DNA of 64,000 bases from Hymenobacter ginkgonis (GTDB taxonomy: Bacteria > Bacteroidota > Bacteroidia > Cytophagales > Hymenobacteraceae). A program made the position numbers and the translations under genes. The stretch is taken from contig NZ_WQKZ01000001.1 of NCBI RefSeq assembly GCF_009755225.1, positions 806,001 through 870,000 of the forward strand, read 5' to 3'. The notes beneath the pieces were generated by a model, which saw only the letters and a program-made list of their open reading frames with translations, was not told the DNA's origin and searched no databases. Every line of letters starts with the position of its first letter. The stretch's first letter is position 1. Shown here piece after piece: positions 26,535-35,626 of the stretch.

Positions 26535-27202
26535 TAGGGGCGGGGCTTGCGGCGGAAGCCCGACTGCCCGGCGGCCGGCGTGGCGGGGGTAGGGCGGCGA
26601 TACGGCAGGGCCGGGCGGCTACCCGCGCCCGCCAGGCCGCGCAGCGCCTGGGCTTCTTCCTCCGTTAGCTCGCGCCAGGTGCCGGGCTGCAAGTCGTACA
26701 AGGGCAAGTCGCCAATGGCTTGGCGCACCAGCCGCAGGCAGGGCAGGCCCACGGCGGCGCACATCTTGCGCACCTGCCGGTTCATACCCTGCGAAATAGT
26801 GATTTCGAGCCAGCTAGTGGGGATGCTGGCCCGGTAGCGAATGGGCGGGGTGCGCGGCCACAGGTCGGCCACTACGTCGTCGGGCAGCACCTGCGCCGTG
26901 GCGGGCAGCGTAAAGCCTTCCTTGATTTGCACGCCTTGGCGCAGCTTTTCTAGCGCTTCTGCGGTGGGCGTGCCCTCTACCTGCGCCCAATAGGTTTTGG
27001 GTACCTTGTAGCGCGGGTCGCTGAGACGGTGTTGCAGCTGCTTATCGTCGGTGAGCAGCAGCAGGCCCTCGCTGTCGAAATCGAGCCGGCCCACTGGGTA
27101 CACGTCGGGCACGTTCACAAAATCCTTGAGGGTAGCGCGCCCGTGCTCATCCGTAAACTGCGTGAGGACTTCGTAAGGCTTATTGAGGAGAACGTAGCGC
27201 AT
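26534..27202 (-). CDS. 23S rRNA pseudouridine synthase, RluE/RsuA family
   Basis: The 222-residue protein lacks an S4 domain and starts directly in the catalytic domain, as RluE does. The catalytic Asp lies in PVGRLDFDSEGLLLLTDD, and the family motif ISQGMNRQVRKMCAAVGLP follows. The last ~35 residues are a basic, Pro- and Arg-rich tail that may bind RNA. It converts a uridine of large-subunit rRNA to pseudouridine; the exact site is not certain. The stop codon overlaps the start of the hydrolase gene. Confidence 0.9.
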   Translation of the reverse strand: MRYVLLNKPYEVLTQFTDEHGRATLKDFVNVPDVYPVGRLDFDSEGLLLLTDDKQLQHRLSDPRYKVPKTYWAQVEGTPTAEALEKLRQGVQIKEGFTLPATAQVLPDDVVADLWPRTPPIRYRASIPTSWLEITISQGMNRQVRKMCAAVGLPCLRLVRQAIGDLPLYDLQPGTWRELTEEEAQALRGLAGAGSRPALPYRRPTPATPAAGQSGFRRKPRP

Positions 27203-27273
27203 GATAAGTAATTGCTGAATAGTAAGTTGGAATAGCTAAAGCGGAAATACTACTTGTATATCAGCAACTAAAT

Positions 27274-29352
27274 TTAAATGCCGCCCTGGTATTTGCGCGT
27301 GGCCCACTCGGCCGCTAGCAGCCCCAGCAGCGCAAAGAATAGCCATTTCAGGTTAATCAAGTCTTTTAAGTCTTCCTCGCTAGAAATCACTGGCTTGAAG
27401 TTGGCTTTTTCGATATCCTGCGCCAGTTTATCCAACTGCGGGGGGTAGTAGAGCTGCCCGCCGCTGCGGCGGCTAAGCTGCGCCAGCAGCCGGTGGTCGG
27501 CCCGCGATTCCTGCGCCTCCAGCGGCTGGTTTTGCACCAGCAGCTCGCCCGCGGCCTGCTGGGCCTGGCCGCCGAGGGTAGCGCGCGCCTGGTAGCGGTA
27601 GAGGCCCGCTGGCAGCGGGCCCAGGTGCAGGGGCGAGCCGTCGGCGGGGTTCGTGAAGGTGACGGTGCGTGGCCGCTGGGCCGAATCGGTGAGGGTAAGG
27701 GTAATTTTTTGGTCGTAAATACGCTCAAATACCGCGTTGTAAGTTTCGGCGCCAAGCGTTACATCATCTTGGGTGCCAAAGACATCTTGCGTGGGGTACA
27801 CATCGAGGCGCTTCTTGTTGGCGTTTTGGGTCAGCAGTTGCAGCGTGCGCGCGATGAGCCGGTCGTAGGCTTCGGGGCGGTCGTCGTGGGCGGTGGCTTC
27901 CTGCAAGCGCCACTGCCAGGTATTTTCGGCCAGCAGGGTAGCGGTGCGGGGGGTAGTGGTAGGGCTGCTAAACACAAGCAGCGGCTTTTGGGTGGGTAGG
28001 CGGCCCACCTGCTGCCACAGTGCAGCCTCGGCCCCATTGCCCAGGCGCAAGTCGCCAAAGGGCACTTGGGCCGGCGGGTACTGGCCAAAGCGCCGCCGGC
28101 TTTCCTCTTCCACCGGAAAGCGTGCAAAGCCCGCGTTGGGCAGCGGCGTCACATCGTCAGTCTGCGCGCCGCGGGGCTGCACGCTCAGGCCAGTTGCCAG
28201 CTGGCTATACGCGCTGAAGTCAGACTGCGCGCCCAGCACGTACAGCACGGGCACGCGCGCCGCCCGCACCCGCGCTAGCAAGTCCTGGCCCAAGCCACCG
28301 CGGGCGGGCAACTGGTGCAGCACGGCCACGTCGAAGGTAGCGGCGGGGGGTAGGGGCTGGCCCACGCCGGCCACGCTCAGCGTCAAGTCGAAGTTATTAT
28401 TTGCCAGGATAGCAGCCCGCAGCGCCTTAAGGTCGGGGTGGGGGGCGGCGCCGGCCAGCAGCACGCGCAGCTTGCCCTTCACCACTTCAATAAAGACCGT
28501 GCGCGCATTGTTCAGCACCGTAAACTCGCCGGCTTGGGGCACCACGCGCACTTCGTAGCGGCGTTTGCCCGGCGCGGGCGCAGTAAGCTGAAAAGTAGTT
28601 TTGATGCGGCGCCGGCCGGGGGGTAGGGCCACCCGGCGCGCCTCCAGCACGCGGCCGCCCTCGCGCACCTCCACGGTGGCCGCGCCGCCAGCGTAGCCTT
28701 CGTAGCCAATTTCAGTTTCCAGCGGAAATTTATTGCCGCTGAAGGCCACGCGGTTATACACGGCATCGGTTAGGCGCAGGTCTTTCTTCGGAATGGTATC
28801 GCCGAGCGCCACGCCGAAAACGGGGAAGCCAAACTCCGAAAACTGGGGCGACTGGCCCTGGTTCACGATGCCGTCGCTGAGCAGCACCACGGCCGCCAGG
28901 TTGTGGTCGGCATTGGCTTCGCGGCTATCGGCCAGCAGCTTGTTCAGGTCGGTGCGGTTGGCGGTAAAGCGCAGCGAGTCGGGGGTAGTTTCGGGCTGCG
29001 TCAGGGTGCGCGTTTCGACCCGAAATCCTTTGTCGCGCAGGGTGGCCGCCAGCCGAGGAAGCCCTGTCGCTAGTTGGCTGAGCGCCGCCTGGGGCGTAAA
29101 TAAGCTTACCGACTGCGAGTTATCAACGGCTAGCACGACCGTAGGTGCCTCGGTGCGGGTAGTCGTCGTTTTGATAAACGGTGAGAGCAGCAGCAAGCAC
29201 AAAAAGCTCACGACCACAAAGCGCAGCGCCGCCAGCCCGTAGTTGACGGCCCGGCTCCAGGGCGCCTTGGCCGAGTAGAGCAGCGTCGCGTAGCCCGCGC
29301 CTACGGCCAGGCACAGCAGGATAAACCAGGGAGAATAAGCAGTAGACAGCAA
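27274..29352 (-). CDS. Membrane protein with von Willebrand factor A-like domain
   Basis: The 692-residue protein begins with two transmembrane segments (about 8-26 and 38-60), then has a VWA-like domain with the metal-site motif VDNSQS and a second motif VVLLSDGIVNQGQ. A long middle part looks like beta-rich domains, and a final membrane segment (LKWLFFALLGLLAAEWA) lies near the C-terminus. The order is that of the large Bat-type or DUF4159-related proteins of Bacteroidota. It should expose its large domain to the periplasm; the partner is unknown. It is encoded between the pseudouridine synthase and the YiiX-like gene. Confidence 0.75.
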   Translation of the reverse strand: MLSTAYSPWFILLCLAVGAGYATLLYSAKAPWSRAVNYGLAALRFVVVSFLCLLLLSPFIKTTTTRTEAPTVVLAVDNSQSVSLFTPQAALSQLATGLPRLAATLRDKGFRVETRTLTQPETTPDSLRFTANRTDLNKLLADSREANADHNLAAVVLLSDGIVNQGQSPQFSEFGFPVFGVALGDTIPKKDLRLTDAVYNRVAFSGNKFPLETEIGYEGYAGGAATVEVREGGRVLEARRVALPPGRRRIKTTFQLTAPAPGKRRYEVRVVPQAGEFTVLNNARTVFIEVVKGKLRVLLAGAAPHPDLKALRAAILANNNFDLTLSVAGVGQPLPPAATFDVAVLHQLPARGGLGQDLLARVRAARVPVLYVLGAQSDFSAYSQLATGLSVQPRGAQTDDVTPLPNAGFARFPVEEESRRRFGQYPPAQVPFGDLRLGNGAEAALWQQVGRLPTQKPLLVFSSPTTTPRTATLLAENTWQWRLQEATAHDDRPEAYDRLIARTLQLLTQNANKKRLDVYPTQDVFGTQDDVTLGAETYNAVFERIYDQKITLTLTDSAQRPRTVTFTNPADGSPLHLGPLPAGLYRYQARATLGGQAQQAAGELLVQNQPLEAQESRADHRLLAQLSRRSGGQLYYPPQLDKLAQDIEKANFKPVISSEEDLKDLINLKWLFFALLGLLAAEWATRKYQGGI

Positions 29353-29408
29353 GAGCAGAAACGCGCGCGAAGACCGCGCGGAGCAAGGAACGGAGAGAGC
29401 CGGCTAGC

Positions 29409-30098
29409 TCATCGGCTAACGACGGTAACCAGCTCGGGGCTGTTAAAGATACTGGCCGGCGAGATGACGGGCTCCTCTAACGGCAGCCGGGCGCCGTAGC
29501 GTTCCCGCAGCTTGGCTTGCACGGCGGGGTGGCGCAGGTCGAAATCGCGCAGGTGCTGCAACTGGCCGAGCCGACGGTGCAGGCCGCGGTCGTACACTTT
29601 CCAAATAAGCTCAGAGCAATAAATCTGTTTATCCGACCAATTAAAAGCCAAATCATAGCCGTGGCCTAGCATAGGCTGGCCCGCCATCTGCAAGTGGGCC
29701 AGCCCCGCGGGGGTAAGAACTTGGGCCGCATCGTGCAGGCGCTTCACCACAAAGTGCTCCCCCTTACCCCGCGCCACCCATTGGGCTAGCGGCGTGAGCT
29801 TTACCGGCTGCACAGCCTCGAAAACCTGCCACTCGCGCGTAGTTTTATACAGCAGGCCGCAGTGGCTATAGGGCGAATGCGTAGCTAGTTGAATAGCTTG
29901 ACTTTGGGCCGATTGCGACGTTTGAAAAATGAGGTCGCCGTTGTGCAGGGTAGCGCCTAGCGGAGCAAGGGTGGCAGTAGCTTGCTCCGCTAGGCACCAG
30001 CGCTGAAACTTGTTGGCTAGTCGGGGCGAAGAAAAGACGATGCCTCCGCCGAGTAGCGTTGCCAGAACTACGCGCAACGTGATGCGTGGCGAAGGCAT
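29409..30098 (-). CDS. YiiX/YebB-like permuted NlpC/P60-type hydrolase
   Basis: The 229-residue protein has an N-terminal membrane anchor (about 7-24). The permuted papain-like core shows GDLIFQTSQSAQSQAI, the histidine in HSPYSHCGLLY and, further on, the Cys in IYCSELIWKVYDRG. In permuted members the catalytic His precedes the Cys, as seen here. Such enzymes act on lipid- or cell-wall-derived amides; the true substrate is not known. It is on the minus strand between the VWA protein gene and fabG, with short gaps on both sides. Confidence 0.8.
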   Translation of the reverse strand: MPSPRITLRVVLATLLGGGIVFSSPRLANKFQRWCLAEQATATLAPLGATLHNGDLIFQTSQSAQSQAIQLATHSPYSHCGLLYKTTREWQVFEAVQPVKLTPLAQWVARGKGEHFVVKRLHDAAQVLTPAGLAHLQMAGQPMLGHGYDLAFNWSDKQIYCSELIWKVYDRGLHRRLGQLQHLRDFDLRHPAVQAKLRERYGARLPLEEPVISPASIFNSPELVTVVSR

Positions 30099-30133
30099 AG
30101 CCTTTAGGAGAAATAGGGGGGTAGTAATAAGGC

Positions 30134-30883
30134 CTACGTCAGCATACCGCCATCCACTTGCAGCACTTGGCCAGTGATGTAGCTCGAATCGTCGGAGGCT
30201 AGAAAGGCCGTGGCTTTGGCCACATCCTCGGGCGAGCCGCCGCGCTTAAGCGGAATAGCCTTGCGCCACTCCTCCACCTGCTTTTGGTCGAGGGCGTCGG
30301 TCATTTCGGTTTCGATAAAACCAGGGGCGATGGCGTTGCAGCGGATATTGCGCGAGCCCAGCTCCAGGGCTACCGACTTGGTGAAGCCGATGATGCCGGC
30401 CTTGCTGGCGGCGTAGTTGGCCTGGCCCGCATTGCCCTTGATGCCGACCACCGAAGTCATGTTGATGATGGAGCCGGTTTTGGCGCGCATCATGGGTTTG
30501 GTGGCCGCTTTGGTGAGGTTAAATACCGACTTTAGGTTGACGGTAAGTACGTTGTCCCACTGCGCTTCGCTCATGCGCATGAGCAGGCCATCCTGCGTGA
30601 TGCCGGCATTGTTGACCAGAATATCAAGCTTGCCGAACTCGGCCACCACATCTTCGACCAGCTTTTCGGCCTGGGCAAAGTCCGACGCATCGGAGCGGTA
30701 GCCTTTTACCTTGCTGCCGTGCGCGGCCAGCTCGGTTTCCAGCGCCTGGCCTTTTTCGACCGACGATAAATAAGTGAAAGCTACTTGCGCGCCCTGTTGG
30801 GCAAATAGCGTGGCAATGGCGCGGCCAATTCCTTTCGAGGCCCCAGTAATGAGGGCTACTTTTCCGACGAGAGTCTGATTCAT
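30134..30883 (-). CDS. fabG: 3-oxoacyl-ACP reductase
   Basis: The 249-residue SDR is a close FabG match: GASKGIGRAIA (NADPH site), DILVNNAGITQDG, SIINMTSVVG, the catalytic Tyr and Lys in YAASKAGIIGFTKSVALEL and the C-terminal YITGQVLQVDGGM. It reduces 3-oxoacyl-ACP to 3-hydroxyacyl-ACP in fatty acid elongation. CGAAGTTA at 30888-30895 (minus strand TAACTTCG) is one base from the -7 promoter consensus. The gene is divergent from the FAD oxidoreductase at 30973. Confidence 0.93.
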   Translation of the reverse strand: MNQTLVGKVALITGASKGIGRAIATLFAQQGAQVAFTYLSSVEKGQALETELAAHGSKVKGYRSDASDFAQAEKLVEDVVAEFGKLDILVNNAGITQDGLLMRMSEAQWDNVLTVNLKSVFNLTKAATKPMMRAKTGSIINMTSVVGIKGNAGQANYAASKAGIIGFTKSVALELGSRNIRCNAIAPGFIETEMTDALDQKQVEEWRKAIPLKRGGSPEDVAKATAFLASDDSSYITGQVLQVDGGMLT

Positions 30884-30972
30884 GGCGCGAAGTTAGCAGC
30901 CCCGGCATTCGTGGTGCGCACAACCAGCGGGGGTAGGCGGCGCTACTGCGGCCGTTACCTTCGTGCCAGATT

Positions 30973-32265
30973 ATGCCTTTCCACGACATTTGCATCCTGG
31001 GTGCGGGGCCCGGCGGGGCTACGGCCGCCCTGCACCTGGCCCGCGCGGGCCAGCCTTGCCTGCTACTCGACCGCGCCGCGTTTCCGCGCGACAAAGTATG
31101 CGGTGACGCCCTCAGCGGCAAGGTATTAGCAGAGTTGAAACGCATCGACGAAACGCTGCTTCAGCGCCTACCCACCCTACCGTGGCAGGTAGCGAGCTGG
31201 GGCATCGATTTCTTTGCGCCCAACGGCCGCCGGCTGTCGGTGCCGTTTACGCCGGGTTTCAACAAGGCTACCAACTCGGCCGCCGGCTACGTAGCCAAAC
31301 GCCTTGATTTCGACAACTTTCTAGTGGAGGAAGTGCGCCGGCAACCGGCCATCACCTTCCGCGAAAACGTGGACGTAGCCCACACCGAGCGCACGCCTAC
31401 TGGTGGCTGGCGCCTAACTGATAAAGCCGGCCAGGAGGTGGCCACCTGCCGCCTGCTGCTGGTAGCTAACGGCGCGCAGTCGGCGTTTGTGCGGCAGGTG
31501 GCAGGCCACGAGCTGCTGCCGGCCCACCACTGCGCGGGGCTGCGGGCGTACTACGAGGGGGTAGCGGGCCTGAGCCCAGACAATTTTATCGAGCTGCACT
31601 TTATCGAAGATTTTTTGCCGGGCTACCTCTGGGTGTTTCCGCTGCCCAACGGCGGTGCCAACGTGGGGGTAGGGATGCTTTCGCAAGCGGTAGCAGATAA
31701 AAAAATCAACCTGCGCCAACGTTTCGAGGAAATATTGGCTACCCACCCGGCCCTAGCGCCCCGCTTTGCGCAGGCGCAGCGCCAGGGGCCCATTCGTGGC
31801 TTTGGGCTGCCGCTGGGCTCGCGGCATCAATCGCTGAGCGGCGCGGGCTACTTGCTGCTCGGCGACGCGGGCTCGCTCATCGACCCCTTCACGGGCGAGG
31901 GCATTTCGCACGCCATGGTGAGCGGGCGCCACGCGGCCAACTGGGCCGCGCAAGCCGTGGCTAAAGATGATTGCAGCTCCGAGTTCCTCCGAAACTACGA
32001 CGCGGCCGTGTACAATCGCCTGGGCCAGGAGCTGCGCGTGAGCCGCATGATGCAGCGCTTACTCGACTACCCCTCTTTGTTCAACTTCGTGGCCAACCGC
32101 GCCGCCAACAACCCTACCCTGGCCGAAACCCTGTCGATGATGTTTGTAGACATCGACTTGCGCGCCCGGCTCAAGCAGCCCAGTTTCTACTTGCAGCTCT
32201 TGTTTGGGGGCAAAAAAAGAACCCTGCTCCGGGCGGAGCAGGGTTCAGCTTCAAAACGGGGGTAG
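30973..32265 (+). CDS. FAD-dependent oxidoreductase, geranylgeranyl reductase family
   Basis: The 430-residue protein begins with a Rossmann FAD motif (LGAGPGGATAALHLARAG) and later has the family's second motif LLLGDAGSLIDPFTGEGISH. This is the geranylgeranyl reductase/tryptophan-halogenase-like branch of flavoproteins; in bacteria such enzymes saturate isoprenoid double bonds or oxidise quinol-like compounds. The substrate cannot be named. The near-promoter TACCTTCG (30956-30963) lies ten bases ahead of the ATG. The last 16 codons overlap the terminator of the convergent ABC transporter genes. Confidence 0.85.
   Translation: MPFHDICILGAGPGGATAALHLARAGQPCLLLDRAAFPRDKVCGDALSGKVLAELKRIDETLLQRLPTLPWQVASWGIDFFAPNGRRLSVPFTPGFNKATNSAAGYVAKRLDFDNFLVEEVRRQPAITFRENVDVAHTERTPTGGWRLTDKAGQEVATCRLLLVANGAQSAFVRQVAGHELLPAHHCAGLRAYYEGVAGLSPDNFIELHFIEDFLPGYLWVFPLPNGGANVGVGMLSQAVADKKINLRQRFEEILATHPALAPRFAQAQRQGPIRGFGLPLGSRHQSLSGAGYLLLGDAGSLIDPFTGEGISHAMVSGRHAANWAAQAVAKDDCSSEFLRNYDAAVYNRLGQELRVSRMMQRLLDYPSLFNFVANRAANNPTLAETLSMMFVDIDLRARLKQPSFYLQLLFGGKKRTLLRAEQGSASKRG
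32212..32246 (-). terminator. Rho-independent terminator of mlaE-mlaF, inside the facing gene
   Basis: On the minus strand GAACCCTGCTCC (complement of 32235-32246) and its partner (32219-32230) form a perfect 12-bp stem with a four-base loop, followed by seven T. It lies 29 bases after the stop of the ATPase gene and inside the last codons of the plus-strand FAD oxidoreductase gene. Confidence 0.85.
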
Positions 32266-32274
32266 GGCCAGCGG

Positions 32275-33087
32275 CTATACCTCCGACAGGGGTTCGGCAG
32301 CCAAGTGTTCGAGGCCTTGGGGGCCATCTTCTTCCTCCACGCGCTTGGCAGCCCGCACCAGCGACGAGCTGAAAATAAACTCGCGCAGCTCGGGCACCTG
32401 GGCGTTCAAGATTTCTTCCTTATTGCCGTCCCACAGCTTTTTGCCTTGGTGCAGGAAGATAATGTGGTCACCAATACCCACTACCGAGTTCATATCGTGG
32501 GTAATAATGGCGGTAGTGATGTTGTATTCGTGCGTGATTTCCGCAATCAATTCGTCAATCTTAATGCTCGTAGCCGGGTCGAGGCCCGAGTTTGGCTCAT
32601 CGCAAAAAAGATAGGTACAGTTGGGTGCGATGGCGCGGGCAATGCCCACGCGTTTTTTCATGCCGCCCGAAATTTCGGAGGGCATTTTGTTGCCCGCATT
32701 TTCGAGGCCCACGCGCTTGAGGCAAAATTCCACGCGGTCGCGGCGCTCTTCCAGGCTCATGTCGGGCGTCAGCATTTGCAGCGGAAACTCCACATTTTTG
32801 GCCACTGTCATCGAGTCGAACAGCGCCGAGCCTTGGAACAGCATACCGATTTTGCGGCGAATTTCCTGCCGAATGTCCACCTTGGAGTTGGTGTACACCG
32901 TGCCATCGAAGGTGATGGAGCCCAGGTCGGGCTTCATAAGGCCCACTACGCAAGAAAGGAGTACGCTTTTGCCAGTACCCGAGCCGCCGAGTAGTAGGTT
33001 ACACTTGCCGGTTTCGAGGGTGCAGCTAATGCCTTTGAGGACTTGGTTGCCGTCGAAGGATTTTTCGAGATTGGATATTTCAATCAT
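32275..33087 (-). CDS. Phospholipid/organic solvent ABC transporter ATP-binding protein (MlaF-like)
   Basis: The 270-residue ATPase has Walker A GGSGTGKSVLLSCVVG, signature SGGMKKRVGIARAIA and Walker B TYLFCDEPNSGLDP; the methionine and lysines in SGGMKKR are typical of the Mla/MCE branch. It drives lipid transport between the membranes together with the permease at 33180. The gene follows the permease by 92 bases on the same strand. No MCE-domain (MlaD) gene is in the window. Confidence 0.92.
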   Translation of the reverse strand: MIEISNLEKSFDGNQVLKGISCTLETGKCNLLLGGSGTGKSVLLSCVVGLMKPDLGSITFDGTVYTNSKVDIRQEIRRKIGMLFQGSALFDSMTVAKNVEFPLQMLTPDMSLEERRDRVEFCLKRVGLENAGNKMPSEISGGMKKRVGIARAIAPNCTYLFCDEPNSGLDPATSIKIDELIAEITHEYNITTAIITHDMNSVVGIGDHIIFLHQGKKLWDGNKEEILNAQVPELREFIFSSSLVRAAKRVEEEDGPQGLEHLAAEPLSEV

Positions 33088-33179
33088 GAGTTCTGGGTAT
33101 CAGTTGCCGGTTGATGGGTAGCAGCCGCGCCTCTAGAAGAGAAACTGACAGCTATTAACCAGTAACAGGCACCTAAAAG

Positions 33180-33911
33180 TTACAGCAAAACAGCGGCCAG
33201 TACGTAATCGGCCAGCAAGATGGCGATAATGGAGTTGGTAACGGCAGCTGTGCTGGCAGCGCCTACTTCCAGGGCACCGCCTTCGGTGTAATACCCTTTG
33301 TAAGCCGAGATGCCCGATACAAGAAAGGCGAAAACAACGGCTTTGATAAGCGCAAACACGATGTTGTAAGGAATAAAGTCGGTGCGAATGCCCTCGATAT
33401 AGTCCTGCGGGGCCATGACGCCCGACAGCGTGCCCGCTAAGTAGCCGCCCAAAATGCTGAGCGCCATAGCCAGAATAACCAGCAGCGGAAACATAAACAT
33501 AGAGGCCAGAATGCGGGGCAGTACTAGGTAAGAAGTTGAGTTAATGCCCATTACCTCAAGCGCCGAAATTTGCTCGGTGATGCGCATCGTGCCCAAGCCG
33601 CCCGCGATGGAGCTGCCTACCTTGCCCGCCAGCACGATGCTGGTGATGGTAGGCGCAAGCTCCAGAATAGTCATTTCGCGCACCATGTAGCCAATGGTCG
33701 ATTTCGGAATGAGCGGGTTGGTGAGGTTGTAGGCAATCTGAATGCACGTTACGGCTCCGATAAAGGCCGACACAATGCCCACAATGAAAATAGAATTGAC
33801 CCCGATGAGGGTAGCTTCTTCGATGAAGCGATTCCAGAGGACGCGGATACGTTCCGTGCGCGTCACCATGTTGTATAAAAACAGGACGAATGACCCGAAA
33901 ATCTTGAGCAT
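33180..33911 (-). CDS. MlaE-family lipid ABC transporter permease
   Basis: The 243-residue membrane protein has an amphipathic N-terminal helix and about five transmembrane segments. Its motifs are those of MlaE: GVNSIFIVGIVSAFIGAVTC, MTILELAPTITSIVLAGKVG and IAGGLGTMRITEQISALEVM. It forms the membrane part of the MlaFE transporter, which moves phospholipids at the inner membrane. It is the first of the two genes; the ATPase gene follows. Confidence 0.92.
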   Translation of the reverse strand: MLKIFGSFVLFLYNMVTRTERIRVLWNRFIEEATLIGVNSIFIVGIVSAFIGAVTCIQIAYNLTNPLIPKSTIGYMVREMTILELAPTITSIVLAGKVGSSIAGGLGTMRITEQISALEVMGINSTSYLVLPRILASMFMFPLLVILAMALSILGGYLAGTLSGVMAPQDYIEGIRTDFIPYNIVFALIKAVVFAFLVSGISAYKGYYTEGGALEVGAASTAAVTNSIIAILLADYVLAAVLL

Positions 33912-34008
33912 AAAGTAGCGTGATAGGCAGCGAAAAAACGAAGTGAGGTTGCCCCGCGCAGCCGCGCCGGAGCATCTTTGCGCTTCTTACGTATAAAACT
34001 TGGAAATA

Positions 34009-34734
34009 GTGGCTTCAGCGGCGCAACTAGTAGTTATCACGGGCGGTAGCCAGGGCATTGGTCGAGCCCTGGTGCATTGTTTCCTGCGCGAGGGCTTTGC
34101 CGTAGCTACCTGCGCCCGCTCGGGGCCCAACCTGGCTGAGCTGCAAGCGGCTATGAGTGAGCAGTTTCCAATGGCGACGCTGCACGTGCTACCCGCCGAC
34201 CTCAGCCGGGCGGCCGACTGCCAGCAGTTTGCCGAATTTGTGCTGGCGCTGGGCCTCCCCCTGGCCGCGCTCGTCAACAACGCCGGGGCCTTTGTGCCGG
34301 GCCGCTTCCAGGATGAACCCGCCGATGGCTCGCGCCTGCGCGAAGTGCTGGCCGTGAACTTGCTCAGCGCCTACGATGTGACGCGCGCGCTATTACCCAC
34401 GCTGCTGGGGCAGGGTAGGGGCCATATTTTCACCATTTGCTCCACGGCCAGCCTCATGCCCTACCCCAGTGGTGGCTCCTACGGCGTGGCCAAGTTTGCC
34501 CTGCTGGGCTTTACCAAAACCCTGCGCGAAGAAGTGAAAACTCAGGGCTTGCGCGTGACGGCCGTGCTGCCCGGCGCTACCCTCACCCGCAGTTGGGAAG
34601 GGGTAGGAATGCCCGCTGAGCGCTTCATCGACCCGCTCGACGTGGCCGAGGCCGTGCTAAGCGCCTTTCGGCTGTCGCCCCAAGCCGTGGTAGAAGAAAT
34701 CTTGATTCGCCCACAACTGGGCGATGTACTTTAG
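34009..34734 (+). CDS. SDR-family oxidoreductase
   Basis: The protein has the SDR pattern: TGGSQGIGRALV for the cofactor, ALVNNAGAF, CSTASLMPYPSGGSYGVAK with the catalytic Tyr and Lys, and VLPGATLT. I chose GTG 34009 (241 residues), since TTG 34000 adds only three residues. CATCTTTG at 33973-33980 is one base from the promoter consensus. The substrate is unknown. It is divergent from the MlaE-like permease gene. Confidence 0.85.
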   Translation: MASAAQLVVITGGSQGIGRALVHCFLREGFAVATCARSGPNLAELQAAMSEQFPMATLHVLPADLSRAADCQQFAEFVLALGLPLAALVNNAGAFVPGRFQDEPADGSRLREVLAVNLLSAYDVTRALLPTLLGQGRGHIFTICSTASLMPYPSGGSYGVAKFALLGFTKTLREEVKTQGLRVTAVLPGATLTRSWEGVGMPAERFIDPLDVAEAVLSAFRLSPQAVVEEILIRPQLGDVL

Positions 34735-34744
34735 AAGACTTAGT

Positions 34745-34800
34745 GCTGAAGCATCAATACTTAAGACTCCCCGCCCTGCTTCGGCAAGCTCAGTATGACA
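34745..34800. repeat. Degenerate fragment of the palindromic repeat family
   Basis: CTGAAGCATC at the left and CCTGCTTCGGCAAGCTCAGT at about 34774-34793 followed by ATGACA resemble the right arm of the family, but the left arm is mostly lost. It lies between the convergent SDR and GIN-domain genes. Confidence 0.5.
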
Positions 34801-34829
34801 CGAGAAAGTATAAAAACACAACTGTCGTG

Positions 34830-35603
34830 CTACTCGCGCACCAGCTTGCCCGCGCCTTTAGTATCGATGAGTGTGGGGCTGCCGGTATAGTAAAAAGTGC
34901 CCCGGCCGTCGAGGATGCCGCCCAGGTTTTGGCTCACGCGCACGTGCGCATCGCCGATGCCATCGCGGTAGACGTGAAAATAGCAAAAGCGCGTCTGCAA
35001 GTCGCTGGCAAATAAAAAACCGTTGCTGCCGAGGTTGGGGTGAAACTCCGTGGCCTGGCCGTGGAGCGTCATATCGCCCGCATCGTACAAGTCAACAAAT
35101 AAATAGGCGCAGTTAACATTCAGGTTAATATCGCCGGTACTCGAAGAATGCACAAACAGCGTATCCTGTTTCCACTGGCCCTCGGTGGTGAGCAGGCCGT
35201 AGCCGCGCTGCTCGATGTCCTTCACCGTGGCCACGTGCAGGCGCACCTCGCGGGGCGTGTCGTAGCTGCGCGCCCAGTTGCAGGTGCTGGTGTTGCGAAT
35301 CAGCAGGCGGTGGTCGCCCTGGTAGGTAAAGGTAATGTCGTCGATAACGTGCTCACCCGCGCGCACTTCGGCGTAGTTGGCGGTGTCGGGCACGATGGTA
35401 ACGTCCACGTTATTATACAGCACCAAGTTGGTGATGGCGTGGTTTAGGGCGCGGCGCTGGGTCGTGACGGAGCCGTTGCTTTTGAGGCAATCCGTATCGT
35501 GGCCTGCGCCGCAGCTAGCCAGCGCCAGGCCCGCTGCCAGCAGCACCGCCACTCGGCGCAGGCCAGCCAGCGCGTTACTTTGTACCCGTATCAGCAGTTG
35601 CAT
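34830..35603 (-). CDS. GIN-domain (DUF2807) lipoprotein
   Basis: The 257-residue protein has a lipoprotein signal with lipobox ALASCGAG (Cys near 31) and then a beta-solenoid-like domain of the GIN type, with repeated short strands such as VTIVPDTANYAEVRAG and ITFTYQGDHRLLI. The Bacteroidota GIN domain is a head-to-tail beta-helix, probably surface-exposed or periplasmic, with unknown ligand. It is divergent from the SDR at 35627, with only 23 bases between the starts. Confidence 0.78.
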   Translation of the reverse strand: MQLLIRVQSNALAGLRRVAVLLAAGLALASCGAGHDTDCLKSNGSVTTQRRALNHAITNLVLYNNVDVTIVPDTANYAEVRAGEHVIDDITFTYQGDHRLLIRNTSTCNWARSYDTPREVRLHVATVKDIEQRGYGLLTTEGQWKQDTLFVHSSSTGDINLNVNCAYLFVDLYDAGDMTLHGQATEFHPNLGSNGFLFASDLQTRFCYFHVYRDGIGDAHVRVSQNLGGILDGRGTFYYTGSPTLIDTKGAGKLVRE

Positions 35604-35626
35604 ACCTCTAAATTTTGCCTGAAATT

